From: Sphingobacterium detergens
Lineage (GTDB): Bacteria; Bacteroidota; Bacteroidia; Sphingobacteriales; Sphingobacteriaceae
Length of the DNA: 64,000 bases
Reading direction: 5' to 3'
NCBI RefSeq assembly: GCF_003610355.1
Contig: NZ_RAPY01000002.1
Coordinates: forward strand, 62,001 to 126,000
The position numbers and the translations under genes were made by a program. Under the pieces are notes generated by a model, which saw only the letters and a program-made list of their open reading frames with translations, was not told the origin of the DNA and made no database searches. Below, piece by piece: positions 1 through 8,137 of this stretch; position 1 is the stretch's first letter, and every line of letters begins with the position of its first letter.

Positions 1-1
1 A

Positions 2-1318
2 AAAGGAACCCGTGCCAATGTACCGATGGGTATTGGTAAGAAGTACCGCTTGTTACTCTATAAGGACAACGGACAATTCAATAAATCCGTAGAGCTTACG
101 GCAGGCACCCTGGCGAGCATACCTGTAGTTGCTGGCGCAAAATATACCTGGATTGCTTATTCCTACAATACAGATGAATCGCTTGCCGATGTGACGAACA
201 CAAGTAATCCGACGATCCCGACTTCGGTATCGAAAGAGCTTTTGTATGCGACTGGACAGATTACAATTTCATCCGTTATCGGTGCCAATGACCTGTTGCC
301 TATTACCTTTAAACGTAAGCTTGGACGGGTAGCGGTAGAGATCGATGCGGCTGGTATGTTTGCGACCGATATCACACAAGCGAAAATCTCATTTGAAGAA
401 AACTATTTTAAAGAAGGGACTTTTAACCTGAAAACTGGAATCACGTCCAATTTCACTGCACCAGTAATAACTACTACATTGACCGGTACTGCTCCGGCAG
501 CAAATGTCAGAACGGTTTATTATTACACAGCAGATACAGCGACATTGATTGCTAATCTGAAAGTAAGATTACAGTCTATCAAACTGAAAAATGACCGTGC
601 TGTAGAAACAGATTATCCAGTAAATGCAGTTTTCTCTTATACAAATAATAACGCTGGTTTTACACCTGCTGCAGGCGTATCTCACAAGGCTGTTCTTGAT
701 ATCGTACAGGGTGGTGTCCCAATGGGCTCAACTATTTGGGCGACCGCAAATTTATATTATGATGCTACAGCTCCTGCCGGTTACAGATACAAATTCAGAA
801 GTGAACCGTCAAATATCTATAACACGACGACAAATGTGGCCGAAATGAACAAGGAATATTGGCAATGGATGCCGGATGGATTGGTTCCTTATTCGGCGTC
901 GTATCAGCCTACAAATTCAGGCCCGCATAAAGATCCATGTCGTGAGGTATATCCGGCTGGAAGATGGAGAATGCCTACAAGACAGGAGTTCGACAACCTA
1001 GTGGCTGTTTCATCCGAAGTTGGGGGGCTGAACAGTGCGGCCAGGAACCGTTATGTAACTTTTACAGCTGCGGGAAAATCAGTCACATTCCCTTCGCTAG
1101 GTTACCGTTCGCACGGCAATAGCAGTATCATCGACTGGGATCTTCATTCTCCTTATAAAGCAAAAGGTTACTATTGGAGCTCTACACCGGAGACTTCAAA
1201 TGATGCTTATTATTTGCAAATGGAGCAACATCTTAGCAGTGCTTCGGATATCAATGTTCAAGTAACCGAAAATATTGATGTCAATCATGGGGTAACAGTA
1301 CGTTGTGTAAGAAATTAA
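2..1318 (+). CDS. Fimbrillin-like surface protein with C-terminal FISUMP-type domain (5' end cut by window)
   Basis: The reading frame is open to the left edge, so the start lies outside the window and the first visible ATG (base 26) is internal. The visible N-terminal part, with GTRANVPMGIGKKYRLLLY and an Ig-like stretch ending in TWIAYSYNT, resembles fimbrillin-family proteins of Bacteroidota. The last third (from about base 930) carries a typical Fibrobacter succinogenes major paralogous signature: DPC..VYPAGRWRMPTRQEF, a YYWSSTP segment and a terminal VRCVRN. Such proteins are exported and surface-exposed. Function is probably adhesive or structural, but nothing here shows a ligand. A strong hairpin terminator follows. 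Confidence 0.7.
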   Translation, partial: KGTRANVPMGIGKKYRLLLYKDNGQFNKSVELTAGTLASIPVVAGAKYTWIAYSYNTDESLADVTNTSNPTIPTSVSKELLYATGQITISSVIGANDLLPITFKRKLGRVAVEIDAAGMFATDITQAKISFEENYFKEGTFNLKTGITSNFTAPVITTTLTGTAPAANVRTVYYYTADTATLIANLKVRLQSIKLKNDRAVETDYPVNAVFSYTNNNAGFTPAAGVSHKAVLDIVQGGVPMGSTIWATANLYYDATAPAGYRYKFRSEPSNIYNTTTNVAEMNKEYWQWMPDGLVPYSASYQPTNSGPHKDPCREVYPAGRWRMPTRQEFDNLVAVSSEVGGLNSAARNRYVTFTAAGKSVTFPSLGYRSHGNSSIIDWDLHSPYKAKGYYWSSTPETSNDAYYLQMEQHLSSASDINVQVTENIDVNHGVTVRCVRN

Positions 1319-1424
1319 AAAATTTATTGGGACTATTCGGCAATTCGGTTGTCACTTAGATAGTGTATCACTTTTAATGGAGGGGATACACCATATAAAT
1401 TCTTATTCGTATTAATTGATGTTT

Positions 1425-1458
1425 AAGGCCGCTCAGTACCCGATGTACTGGCGGCCTT
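1425..1458 (+). terminator. Intrinsic terminator after the fimbrillin-like gene
   Basis: A 14-pair stem (AAGGCCGC plus CAGTAC arms with one bulged T on the left) closes a five-base loop and is followed by a T-rich stretch. It lies about 105 bases after the stop codon. Confidence 0.75.
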
Positions 1459-1496
1459 ATTGTTGTTAGTCAATTGATTTCTTAAACTGGTTTAAG

Positions 1497-1525
1497 TTGA
1501 CACGATTATTGTTGTTTTATATTTG
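1497..1525 (+). promoter_or_regulatory. Bacteroidota-type promoter for the DoxX gene
   Basis: TATATTTG matches the TAnnTTTG -7 element exactly, and a TTG lies 21 bases upstream (start to start), near the usual -33 spacing. The start codon is 18 bases downstream of the -7 box. Confidence 0.5.
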
Positions 1526-1542
1526 ATCAAAAAATAAAGCAT

Positions 1543-1977
1543 ATGTATAGTCAACTTTTTGTTCGTCTGGCTGTGGCAACAGCCTTTTTATCTGCAGTGG
1601 CGGATCGTCTGGGTTTTTGGGGAGCACCGGGCACTGCGAATGCTTCCTGGGGAAACTGGGCCAATTTTGTCGCTTATTCCAATCAGCTCAATTTTTTTGC
1701 ACCTGCTGCCATGGGCAATGTGCTCGCCATAGGGGCTACGATACTGGAAGTCATTTTTGCGCTATTGCTGCTAATCGGTTATCGGACACGTTTGGCGGCG
1801 CTACTATCGGGTAGCTTGCTGACTATTTTTGCATTGATGATGACCTTGTCTTTTGGCATCAAAGTGACATTTAACTATTCCGTTTGGGTGGGGGCCAGTG
1901 CTTGTTTTCTATTGGGCAGCTACCGGAATTTCGCCTTGAGTGTGGATACTTATTTGGAGCGACTCAAAAAGAAATAG
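1543..1977 (+). CDS. DoxX family membrane protein
   Basis: The 144-residue product has four hydrophobic helices in the arrangement of the DoxX family: an N-terminal LFVRLAVATAFLSAVADRLGFWG segment, then GNVLAIGATILEVIFALLLLIGYRTRLAA and two more helices, ending in a basic KKK tail. DoxX-like proteins are inner-membrane proteins linked in some species to quinone or thiosulfate redox chemistry, but most members have no proven role. The gene stands alone with its own promoter candidate. Copy A of the local repeat element lies directly downstream and may act as its terminator. Confidence 0.8.
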   Translation: MYSQLFVRLAVATAFLSAVADRLGFWGAPGTANASWGNWANFVAYSNQLNFFAPAAMGNVLAIGATILEVIFALLLLIGYRTRLAALLSGSLLTIFALMMTLSFGIKVTFNYSVWVGASACFLLGSYRNFALSVDTYLERLKKK

Positions 1978-1980
1978 CGG

Positions 1981-2112
1981 TAATTTATTTTTTTATTTTT
2001 CTCGGGACAATTGGGGTTTTCAACCGTCTTATAGATAGATACTTTTCATAAGTATATGTTTTTCATAAGTTCGTGTTAAAGCCGCAACAAATTCCCCCTT
2101 TGTGCGGCTTTC
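1981..2112 (+). repeat. Three-copy intergenic element, copy A
   Basis: A T-rich run leads into a conserved block (CGGGACAATTGGGG, then CAACCGTCTTATA). About 50 bases later comes a hairpin whose arms are GCCGCA and TGCGGC, with a loop containing AATTCCCC, followed by a T-rich tail. The same two blocks in the same order occur at 3485 and 3647. Inside this copy TTTTCATAAGT is repeated directly with a 17-base period. It lies between the convergent DoxX gene and the secreted-protein gene, so the hairpin may also end transcription. What the element is remains unknown; a small RNA family is one possibility. Confidence 0.6.
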
Positions 2113-2121
2113 TATTTATGC

Positions 2122-3414
2122 TTACATTTCTTTTAAATTCACTTCTTTCTTCTCGCCATCCTTATCTATGCTAATGCGCTTCTCTATATTTGCTTTGTCA
2201 ATATAGGAGGATCGCCCGGTGCCGTAATTTGTTGTCGATCCGGTATAACCCCAATAGTTGTAATAATTGGTGTAACCCGATACATAGGAGTAATTATAGG
2301 AGTTGGAAAAATCAAAGCTGGTCATAATGATATAATTGCCCGGCATGAGCTCCGCAAATTCAAAGTGTCCCTCATCATCATAGGTCTTTGTACGTTTGAT
2401 GGAGTGGCCAAAATCGGGATCCAACGGAACCTCCGCAACTTTCTTTTGCTTTCGGATTTTTTTGTTTACCTCAAGCCATTCTTCGTAGTATGCTGAATTT
2501 GGAAAAAGCATAATCTCTGTTCCTTTTGGCGCATATTGTTTTTTCGCTGTATTGACAAGACCAGCCAGCCGCTTGCCGGAGCTGGACCGTGCATAAGCGG
2601 TGCCGACGATCACACTGTTACCATTGGATATCTGTTGAACAGCTTGCTCTTTGTTAAATCGGTTTTTGATGGGTTGGTAATCGAGCTCCTCGTTGACTGT
2701 AATTTCCCACTTACCATTGCCCATGGACATCTCCCGTTGCCACAAACGGCGGTCTTTCTTGTCCACGACATAATTATAGATGGCCCCCGTGTTCTCTTCC
2801 AATAGCGTGATTAACCAGCTGTCATGTTTGCCTGTTTTCGGTGAGCCATAACTATAGCTTTTGACTTCTTTAATGGTGTAGTATTCCACCTGAACATTGG
2901 ACTCGTCATTGTAGTAAAACTGCGGAATCCGTGCCTTATAACCGACATCTAGGGGAAGTGTGCCCATCAGATGGTCTGTCCAGTTGAAGTCAATAAATGG
3001 TTCGTTGGATTTTAAATTCAGTTTTTTATCTTTTTTGGTCTCTTTGGAATAATAATTACCAGTGATGGTTTCGCCAAAATTGAGATTTAATTTTGTTTTC
3101 TTGGTGTCAGCCGCATAGCTGATGGATTTTAGTGTGCTTCCATCCACGACGCTGGTGCGGGCCGTGACCCAAGCATTGTCTTTGGGTGTATAAGAACTTG
3201 TCAGGCTCAGTTGATTGTTGGCCGCAACAATATCGTACGTTATTGTACCCTGCTTGTCCCAGTTGGTATCTTTGACATAATATACCGTGTAAAGCGATTT
3301 CTCAGGCTTTATATACTTGGTGTTGATATCCTGGCTGCCGGGGGCAACGATCTTCTGACACAAGGCAACAACCGGAAGCAGGCCCGCTGCTAAAACAAGT
3401 GCATATGATTTCAT
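2122..3414 (-). CDS. Secreted protein of unknown function (DUF3108-like beta region plus C-terminal carboxypeptidase-regulatory-like domain)
   Basis: I start at the ATG that begins a clear signal peptide (MKSYALVLAAGLLPVVALCQ); the frame runs 33 codons further upstream but that part overlaps repeat copy B and is not plausible protein. The mature 410 residues fall into two parts. The first, to about residue 255, is beta-rich with YTVYYVKDTNW and VGYKARIPQFYYND segments and recalls DUF3108/TapB-like proteins. The second has DDEGHFEFAELMPGNYII, typical of a transthyretin-like or carboxypeptidase-regulatory domain. The C-terminus is rich in Tyr, Ser and Gly and ends with charged residues. I do not recognise the exact family. 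Confidence 0.65.
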   Translation of the reverse strand: MKSYALVLAAGLLPVVALCQKIVAPGSQDINTKYIKPEKSLYTVYYVKDTNWDKQGTITYDIVAANNQLSLTSSYTPKDNAWVTARTSVVDGSTLKSISYAADTKKTKLNLNFGETITGNYYSKETKKDKKLNLKSNEPFIDFNWTDHLMGTLPLDVGYKARIPQFYYNDESNVQVEYYTIKEVKSYSYGSPKTGKHDSWLITLLEENTGAIYNYVVDKKDRRLWQREMSMGNGKWEITVNEELDYQPIKNRFNKEQAVQQISNGNSVIVGTAYARSSSGKRLAGLVNTAKKQYAPKGTEIMLFPNSAYYEEWLEVNKKIRKQKKVAEVPLDPDFGHSIKRTKTYDDEGHFEFAELMPGNYIIMTSFDFSNSYNYSYVSGYTNYYNYWGYTGSTTNYGTGRSSYIDKANIEKRISIDKDGEKKEVNLKEM

Positions 3415-3484
3415 ATAAAATATTACGTTAGTTAATGAAAAACAAGTTGGTTTTCCTCGTTTGATTTCTTTATCTAAGGTAGTA

Positions 3485-3612
3485 AAAAACTTTTTTAAAA
3501 TTTTTCGGGACAATCGGGCTGCTGAACCGTCTTACTAATAACACAGATTTATTTTAATTACTATTCTTAGTTTGGTTACAGCCGCATTGAATTCCCCGTT
3601 CTTGCGGCTTCT
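3485..3612 (+). repeat. Three-copy intergenic element, copy B
   Basis: This copy has AAACTTTTTTAAAATTTTTC, then GGGACAATCGGG and GAACCGTCTTA, followed after about 45 bases by the hairpin AGCCGCA...TGCGGCTT with AATTCCCCGTT in the loop and a CTTTTTTTG tail. The distance from CGGGACA to GCCGCA is 75 bases (78 in copy A, 58 in copy C). It lies upstream of the secreted-protein gene but points the other way, so it is not simply that gene's terminator. Confidence 0.6.
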
Positions 3613-3646
3613 TTTTTTGTATGCTGCACGTCTGATCAAGGTTTCT

Positions 3647-3757
3647 AAAACTTTTCTAAAATTTTTCGGGACAATTGCGGATTTCAATCGTCATATATAT
3701 TCCTGATAATCTATACATACTTGAGCCGCATAGAACTCCCCGTTCATGCGGCTTATT
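3647..3757 (+). repeat. Three-copy intergenic element, copy C
   Basis: It follows copy B in tandem, 161 bases from CGGGACA to CGGGACA. The left block (AAACTTTTCTAAAATTTTTC, GGGACAATTGCGG, CAATCGTCATATA) and the hairpin (GAGCCGCA, loop AACTCCCCGTT, TGCGGCTT) are both kept while the sequence between them has diverged and is 17 to 20 bases shorter. It sits just beyond the 3' end of the cytochrome c peroxidase gene, which is on the other strand. Confidence 0.6.
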
Positions 3758-3830
3758 ATTGTATCTGAATTCTGATAGGCTCCCGATAGTGTGTATTTGC
3801 TACCCAGGAGATGATATATTACTTTTTGGA

Positions 3831-5624
3831 TCAATCATCCAATGCTTTGAGAAAAGCAATAATTTTGGCCGTTTCTTTTGCTGTTAGACCTAATGTATCT
3901 GTCGGTAAGGTCTGATTGTCTAGCTTAAAGCCAAACTGTTGACCACCGCCTTTGTTGTAAAAATCCATGACCTGTTCTAAGGTGACATAACCACCATTGT
4001 GCATATAAGGCGCCGTCTTGCTGCTATTGCGTACTGTCGGTGTTTTAAAGGAATATTGCAATTGGGGTACCGTCTCATGATAGCGTCCTCTGCCGCGGTC
4101 GGGATCCAGTTGCTTATTACGATAGTCTACAGCCACGCCCAATACTTCAGATTCGGTCTTGGCATATTCTGGCGGTACTGTCCCGTTAAACAGGGGAACA
4201 AAATGACAGGTAGCACATTTGGCTTTGCCTACAAAGAGGTTAAACCCGGCTTTCTCATCTGCTGTCAATAGCTGGGTCTGACCGCGCATATAACGGTCAA
4301 AGCGGGAGTTAAATGTGCTTAATGAACGGACATAACTGGCCAATACATTCTGTACCTGCCAATTTTCAACAGTATCGGTCTTATAAATTTTGTTAAACTC
4401 TTTTGTATAGGTCTTATGCTGATTCAGGCGTTTGGCAATTTCCGTCATGGATCCGTGCATCTCGTCCTTATTGGTGATGACGTCCATGCTCTGTCCTTCC
4501 AGATCTTCGCGACGCATATCCCAAAATTGCCCATGTTGATAATTACTATAGGAAAGGGAGGGGGTATTGCGATCCATCTTCGCACCGGATAGGGTACTAG
4601 GTACTTTGACCCCATCCGCAAAGGCTTTGTCTGCATGATGACAGGAGATACAAGAACGGGTTTGATCCCCGGATAAGATATTGTCCCGGAATAATTTGGC
4701 GCCCAAAGTAACTTTTTCAGGACTCATTTTTTGTCGCTCTGAGGGAACAAAGAAATCGGGATTAAAGGCATCTTCGCTAAAAAGATTGGATGCATCGGGC
4801 GAGATAGGATGATTGACCTGCAAGGATGGGATACCTTCGGATTTTCGAAATTGATGCAGTGCATCGGAAATTTTATTCAAATGTTGATCCATCAAACCGA
4901 GGTAATCAAATTGGTTCCGATCTGCACTCTTGCCCAATATCGTATTGGTTGTTTTAATTAAGCCTAAGATGTTTTCGATCTCGCCAGGATGATTGACCTG
5001 TCCTTTGATCATACGCAATACATCAGCGACACCATCGAGGGCATGAGTCGATTCGACGAGACCTTTCCCCGAGATGGGGGTATCAAAACCTGTAACGCCT
5101 AATGTCGTGATTCTGAATACCTCATTGCGTAATGATTCCATGAGCTGTGGCAATGATAAGGTATTGACCTCAAAATAGGTATTGATCGCTAGGGATTTGT
5201 TTTTTAGCTTCTTTAAAAATCGAATAATCTGTTGTTTTTCTTCCTTTTGATAACTGGGATAGAAATATTCCTCCAAAGTTTGCAAACCTTCAGCTTCGAT
5301 GACGGCATTTTCTTCCAGTTCGATTTCGTCCAGGTTGGGACCATTCAAAAAACGGGCGGTCTCGGGCATAAAATAGCCAACTGCCCATTCCATAGTTTTA
5401 TAGGTGAGCCGCAACTGATCAAATCCTTGTTGCAACTGTTGGTCGCTACTATTGTTTTCGACGTTGGCGATCTGTTGGTCAATCTGTTTATCAAATGCGG
5501 TATTGATCTTTAACACCTGTTGTCTGATCGCTGGCAGATCTTGGGGATCTGTCTCCTGATTTCCCTTACACATGATAGCCAATAATACAATTGCTATCAG
5601 ACCGCTCACAAGCCAATATTTCAT
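3831..5624 (-). CDS. Di-heme cytochrome c peroxidase (MauG/CcpA type) with N-terminal imelysin-like region
   Basis: The 597-residue protein starts with a signal peptide that may be a lipoprotein signal (LLAIMCKGNQ). Residues 30-260 form a helical region whose QLRLTYKTMEWAVGYFMP and FLNGPNLDEIE pattern recalls imelysin-like domains. Two heme c attachment motifs follow, C325-I-S-C-H329 and C470-A-T-C-H474, with KTPTVRNSSKTAPYMHNGG near the end, as in bacterial di-heme peroxidases. It should act in the periplasm, reducing peroxide or oxidising a partner. The fused N-terminal domain is seen in Bacteroidota peroxidases of unknown substrate. It is followed in the same direction by nothing closer than repeat copy C, and preceded by the phoX-like gene. 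Confidence 0.85.
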   Translation of the reverse strand: MKYWLVSGLIAIVLLAIMCKGNQETDPQDLPAIRQQVLKINTAFDKQIDQQIANVENNSSDQQLQQGFDQLRLTYKTMEWAVGYFMPETARFLNGPNLDEIELEENAVIEAEGLQTLEEYFYPSYQKEEKQQIIRFLKKLKNKSLAINTYFEVNTLSLPQLMESLRNEVFRITTLGVTGFDTPISGKGLVESTHALDGVADVLRMIKGQVNHPGEIENILGLIKTTNTILGKSADRNQFDYLGLMDQHLNKISDALHQFRKSEGIPSLQVNHPISPDASNLFSEDAFNPDFFVPSERQKMSPEKVTLGAKLFRDNILSGDQTRSCISCHHADKAFADGVKVPSTLSGAKMDRNTPSLSYSNYQHGQFWDMRREDLEGQSMDVITNKDEMHGSMTEIAKRLNQHKTYTKEFNKIYKTDTVENWQVQNVLASYVRSLSTFNSRFDRYMRGQTQLLTADEKAGFNLFVGKAKCATCHFVPLFNGTVPPEYAKTESEVLGVAVDYRNKQLDPDRGRGRYHETVPQLQYSFKTPTVRNSSKTAPYMHNGGYVTLEQVMDFYNKGGGQQFGFKLDNQTLPTDTLGLTAKETAKIIAFLKALDD

Positions 5625-5654
5625 TTATTTTTTATGTTTGAATAAAATAACAAT

Positions 5655-5687
5655 AAGGGTATTCTCTCGCTATGAAAGAATACCCTT
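5655..5687 (-). terminator. Intrinsic terminator of the phoX-like gene
   Basis: An 11-pair perfect stem (AAGGGTATTCT and its complement) with an 11-base loop lies 28 bases after the stop codon, followed on the minus strand by a T-rich stretch. It separates the PhoX gene from the peroxidase gene. Confidence 0.75.
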
Positions 5688-5714
5688 TTGAGTTTTAGTA
5701 TTGATTTTTTTAAA

Positions 5715-7193
5715 TTATCGTTGCACGTTACGGATAAGAACGACCTGACCACCTTCCTTGTTGGTAACCGCACCAGATCCATCCGCGTTGGCAAATTTAT
5801 CATTCTGCCAAGTGTGAGAGTGGATATTGACAGCAAAGGTATTTGGAATGCCAACCAATTTGGATACATCTGTCATCGCTCCAAATTCCCAAGAGCCAAA
5901 TTTCTGCAGGTTGCCGCTTTGGTTATAAGCTGTTTGCCAATCCTGGTTGTTGCGCTCATGTTTCATGTTTAACCAAGGCTTGTAGGTCTTGGTCGCCATA
6001 TTGTATTGCCAGATATAAGAATCGTGTTTGGCATCAGTATAATAAGAATCACCATCTTCCTGTATGTACACGTAGTTTTCGGTCACACATAGGTTATCCG
6101 GATTGATCAGGTTATTTCCCGGATCGGAATCTCCCTCAGCTATAACTTCTAATTTGCCCTTCAACATATCTTTAGCGTCCATATTCAGTTTATAGACGCG
6201 GCCCCACATGGTTAACCCTTCTGTTGGGGTCTTGCCATCACTTGATTGCCCAGTTGCGGTAAAATAGACTTCACGTCCATTACCAGCACCTTTACGGTAA
6301 TCCACATCTTCTACCCGAGAGAAACGGATGGCTTTGTTGTCTATGTTTGCCTGGTTGATTTCTTTACCAGTTTTATTTTTGGCATTTGGAATTTCGACAA
6401 ACTCGACATCATAAGAACTACCCTTTTTCATATTCGTTTCGGTATAGTCATTATTGCTACGCTTTAGGGCGTATAGCTTGCCATTATCCAAGTCACCTTG
6501 TTGATCAGCGACGTATAGGATCAATTGACCAGCAGATTGATGGCTTGAACCGTATGATTGATCTTCTCCGATCAGGATATAAGTCTTGCCATTGGATACA
6601 TCTTTAGGTAGAGGAACCGCATTTTCCATAGAAGCTTTACCTAAAGCTGGTTTAACACGGTTTTTGTCTGAGCGTTGTGCTACAGATCCCAGTGGATCCA
6701 GCTTGTGAACCATACTCTCTTCGCCAGATTCTCCAGCTGTTAGAAAAGCGGAAAACCCATGCTCCTCAGGTGTGGCAAGTGTAGCCGAACACAGTCTGGT
6801 GCTACCACCGGTACCATCCATGATATATTCGCCTTTAATAGGTTTGAAGTTTTTATCAAGATAAACACGGGATACCGATTGCGTGATTTCGTGGTTACTG
6901 ATCATCAGGAAACCATCTGATTTGTCATCCTTCATAAATCCAGCACCATCAGGTTGACCAGCGAATACGAATTCAGGACTGCCGGATAATTTATCTGAAC
7001 TTGAGATCAGGGTGGTGATCTTTAAATTTTCAAAACCGGGCATGCCAAAGACAAAAGCGGGTTCTTTTGAATAGTTTTCTAAATTTTCCACCGGCGGATT
7101 CTCTCCACCATCTCCGATTTTGTCGTTGTCTTTACAGCCAGCTATTGCCACTGACAATAGTAAACTCAGGATTGTAATTTGGTTTCTTCTCAT
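5715..7193 (-). CDS. PhoX-like (DUF839) lipoprotein, possible alkaline phosphatase
   Basis: The 492-residue product has a lipoprotein signal (SVAIAGCKDND, Cys19). The body contains DGFLMISNHEITQS, GGSTRLCSATLATPEEHGFSAFLTAGES, VPLPKDVSNGKTYILIGEDQS and NLINPDNLCVTENYVYIQEDG, which match the DUF839/PhoX pattern of a six-bladed propeller built around a metal cluster. PhoX enzymes hydrolyse phosphomonoesters with Ca and Fe cofactors. Many Bacteroidota members of the family are of unproven activity, so the enzymatic call is inference. It is read toward the peroxidase gene, but a terminator lies between them. Confidence 0.8.
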   Translation of the reverse strand: MRRNQITILSLLLSVAIAGCKDNDKIGDGGENPPVENLENYSKEPAFVFGMPGFENLKITTLISSSDKLSGSPEFVFAGQPDGAGFMKDDKSDGFLMISNHEITQSVSRVYLDKNFKPIKGEYIMDGTGGSTRLCSATLATPEEHGFSAFLTAGESGEESMVHKLDPLGSVAQRSDKNRVKPALGKASMENAVPLPKDVSNGKTYILIGEDQSYGSSHQSAGQLILYVADQQGDLDNGKLYALKRSNNDYTETNMKKGSSYDVEFVEIPNAKNKTGKEINQANIDNKAIRFSRVEDVDYRKGAGNGREVYFTATGQSSDGKTPTEGLTMWGRVYKLNMDAKDMLKGKLEVIAEGDSDPGNNLINPDNLCVTENYVYIQEDGDSYYTDAKHDSYIWQYNMATKTYKPWLNMKHERNNQDWQTAYNQSGNLQKFGSWEFGAMTDVSKLVGIPNTFAVNIHSHTWQNDKFANADGSGAVTNKEGGQVVLIRNVQR

Positions 7194-7411
7194 ACCGCAA
7201 AGGTATTCTAGCGATATTAGCTGTATATTAACTCTATTTTAAATAAACAATTTATCTTTTGTCTATACTTTTTAGTTTAATTTATCTGTTTGGATAGGTT
7301 GTTCTAGTGTACTTTAATCTATTTAATTTAATCAGTTATTTTATTCGCATACAGGAACTTGAGTTCGCTATTTTTTTTAAAGGTAGCTGTCTTAAAAAGA
7401 GGTTTTAGAAA

Positions 7412-7441
7412 TTGCTTTCTAAGTTTTTTTTTCTATACTTG
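7412..7441 (+). promoter_or_regulatory. Promoter candidate for the sigma factor gene
   Basis: TATACTTG differs from TAnnTTTG at one base, with TTG 22 bases upstream. The GTG start is 46 bases downstream. The 294 bases between this gene and the divergent phoX-like gene hold nothing else I can name. Confidence 0.35.
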
Positions 7442-7487
7442 GAAATTATAAATTCTAAACAAGTACCTTTTAACGAAAAACCTAGCT

Positions 7488-8066
7488 GTGAACAGAGACG
7501 ATGTTGAACTGATTGAGGCGATTAATAATGCCGATCCCATTGCTTTTAAAAGGCTGTTTGACACGTATTGGAAAAAAATCTATCGGACAGCCCTGCAAAA
7601 ACTACCTACAGAAGAAGATGCTTCTGACATTACACAAGATGTCTTTTACATTATTTGGAAAAATCGCGCTGGCTGGCAAGTGAAAAGCAATATCGCTGCT
7701 TACTTGATGTCCATGCTGCGTCATAAAATATACGATTTCTATGCCCAACGGGATCGACTCCCCATCTTTGTCCCCATTAATGAACAGGAGGAATACTGGG
7801 ACTATAGTTTTCAAGAGGGGGAACAGCAGGATTTTGCCGCCGAAAATCAGCAAGTAAGAAAGGAAATTGATGCTATGCCCGAAAAAATGCGTGAAATATT
7901 TCTGCTCAGCCGATTTGAAAACCTATCTGCCCAACAGATTGCAGACAAATTGGGAATTACTGTACAGACTGTGAGAAACCAAATTTCTACTGCTTTAAAG
8001 CGTATTAAGAACCGTTTTGGTGATAAGGCTACCTGGCTCTTATTCCTGTTTTTTATCAAATTTTAA
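7488..8066 (+). CDS. ECF-type RNA polymerase sigma factor (FecI-like)
   Basis: The start is GTG: an in-frame stop lies 39 bases upstream and no ATG intervenes. The 192 residues show sigma-70 region 2 (AFKRLFDTYWKKIYRTALQKL, DASDITQDVFYIIWKNR) and region 4 (MPEKMREIFLLSRFENLSAQQIADKLGITVQTVRNQISTALKRIK). It should direct RNA polymerase to the uptake operon that follows and be held inactive by the FecR protein encoded next. The C-terminal tail is very hydrophobic (WLLFLFFIKF), as is common in Bacteroidota FecI-like factors. The 71 bases to the fecR-like gene are T-rich and include GGACAGACTATATAGGTAG. Confidence 0.9.
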   Translation: MNRDDVELIEAINNADPIAFKRLFDTYWKKIYRTALQKLPTEEDASDITQDVFYIIWKNRAGWQVKSNIAAYLMSMLRHKIYDFYAQRDRLPIFVPINEQEEYWDYSFQEGEQQDFAAENQQVRKEIDAMPEKMREIFLLSRFENLSAQQIADKLGITVQTVRNQISTALKRIKNRFGDKATWLLFLFFIKF

Positions 8067-8137
8067 TTTTTTTTATTTTTTATATAGTATGTTTTTGAAA
8101 AAGGACAGACTATATAGGTAGAAATCAAAATTTGATT

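Noticed and set aside
3415..3513. N-terminal extension of the secreted protein gene
   Set aside because: It overlaps repeat copy B and a clear signal peptide begins at the internal ATG.
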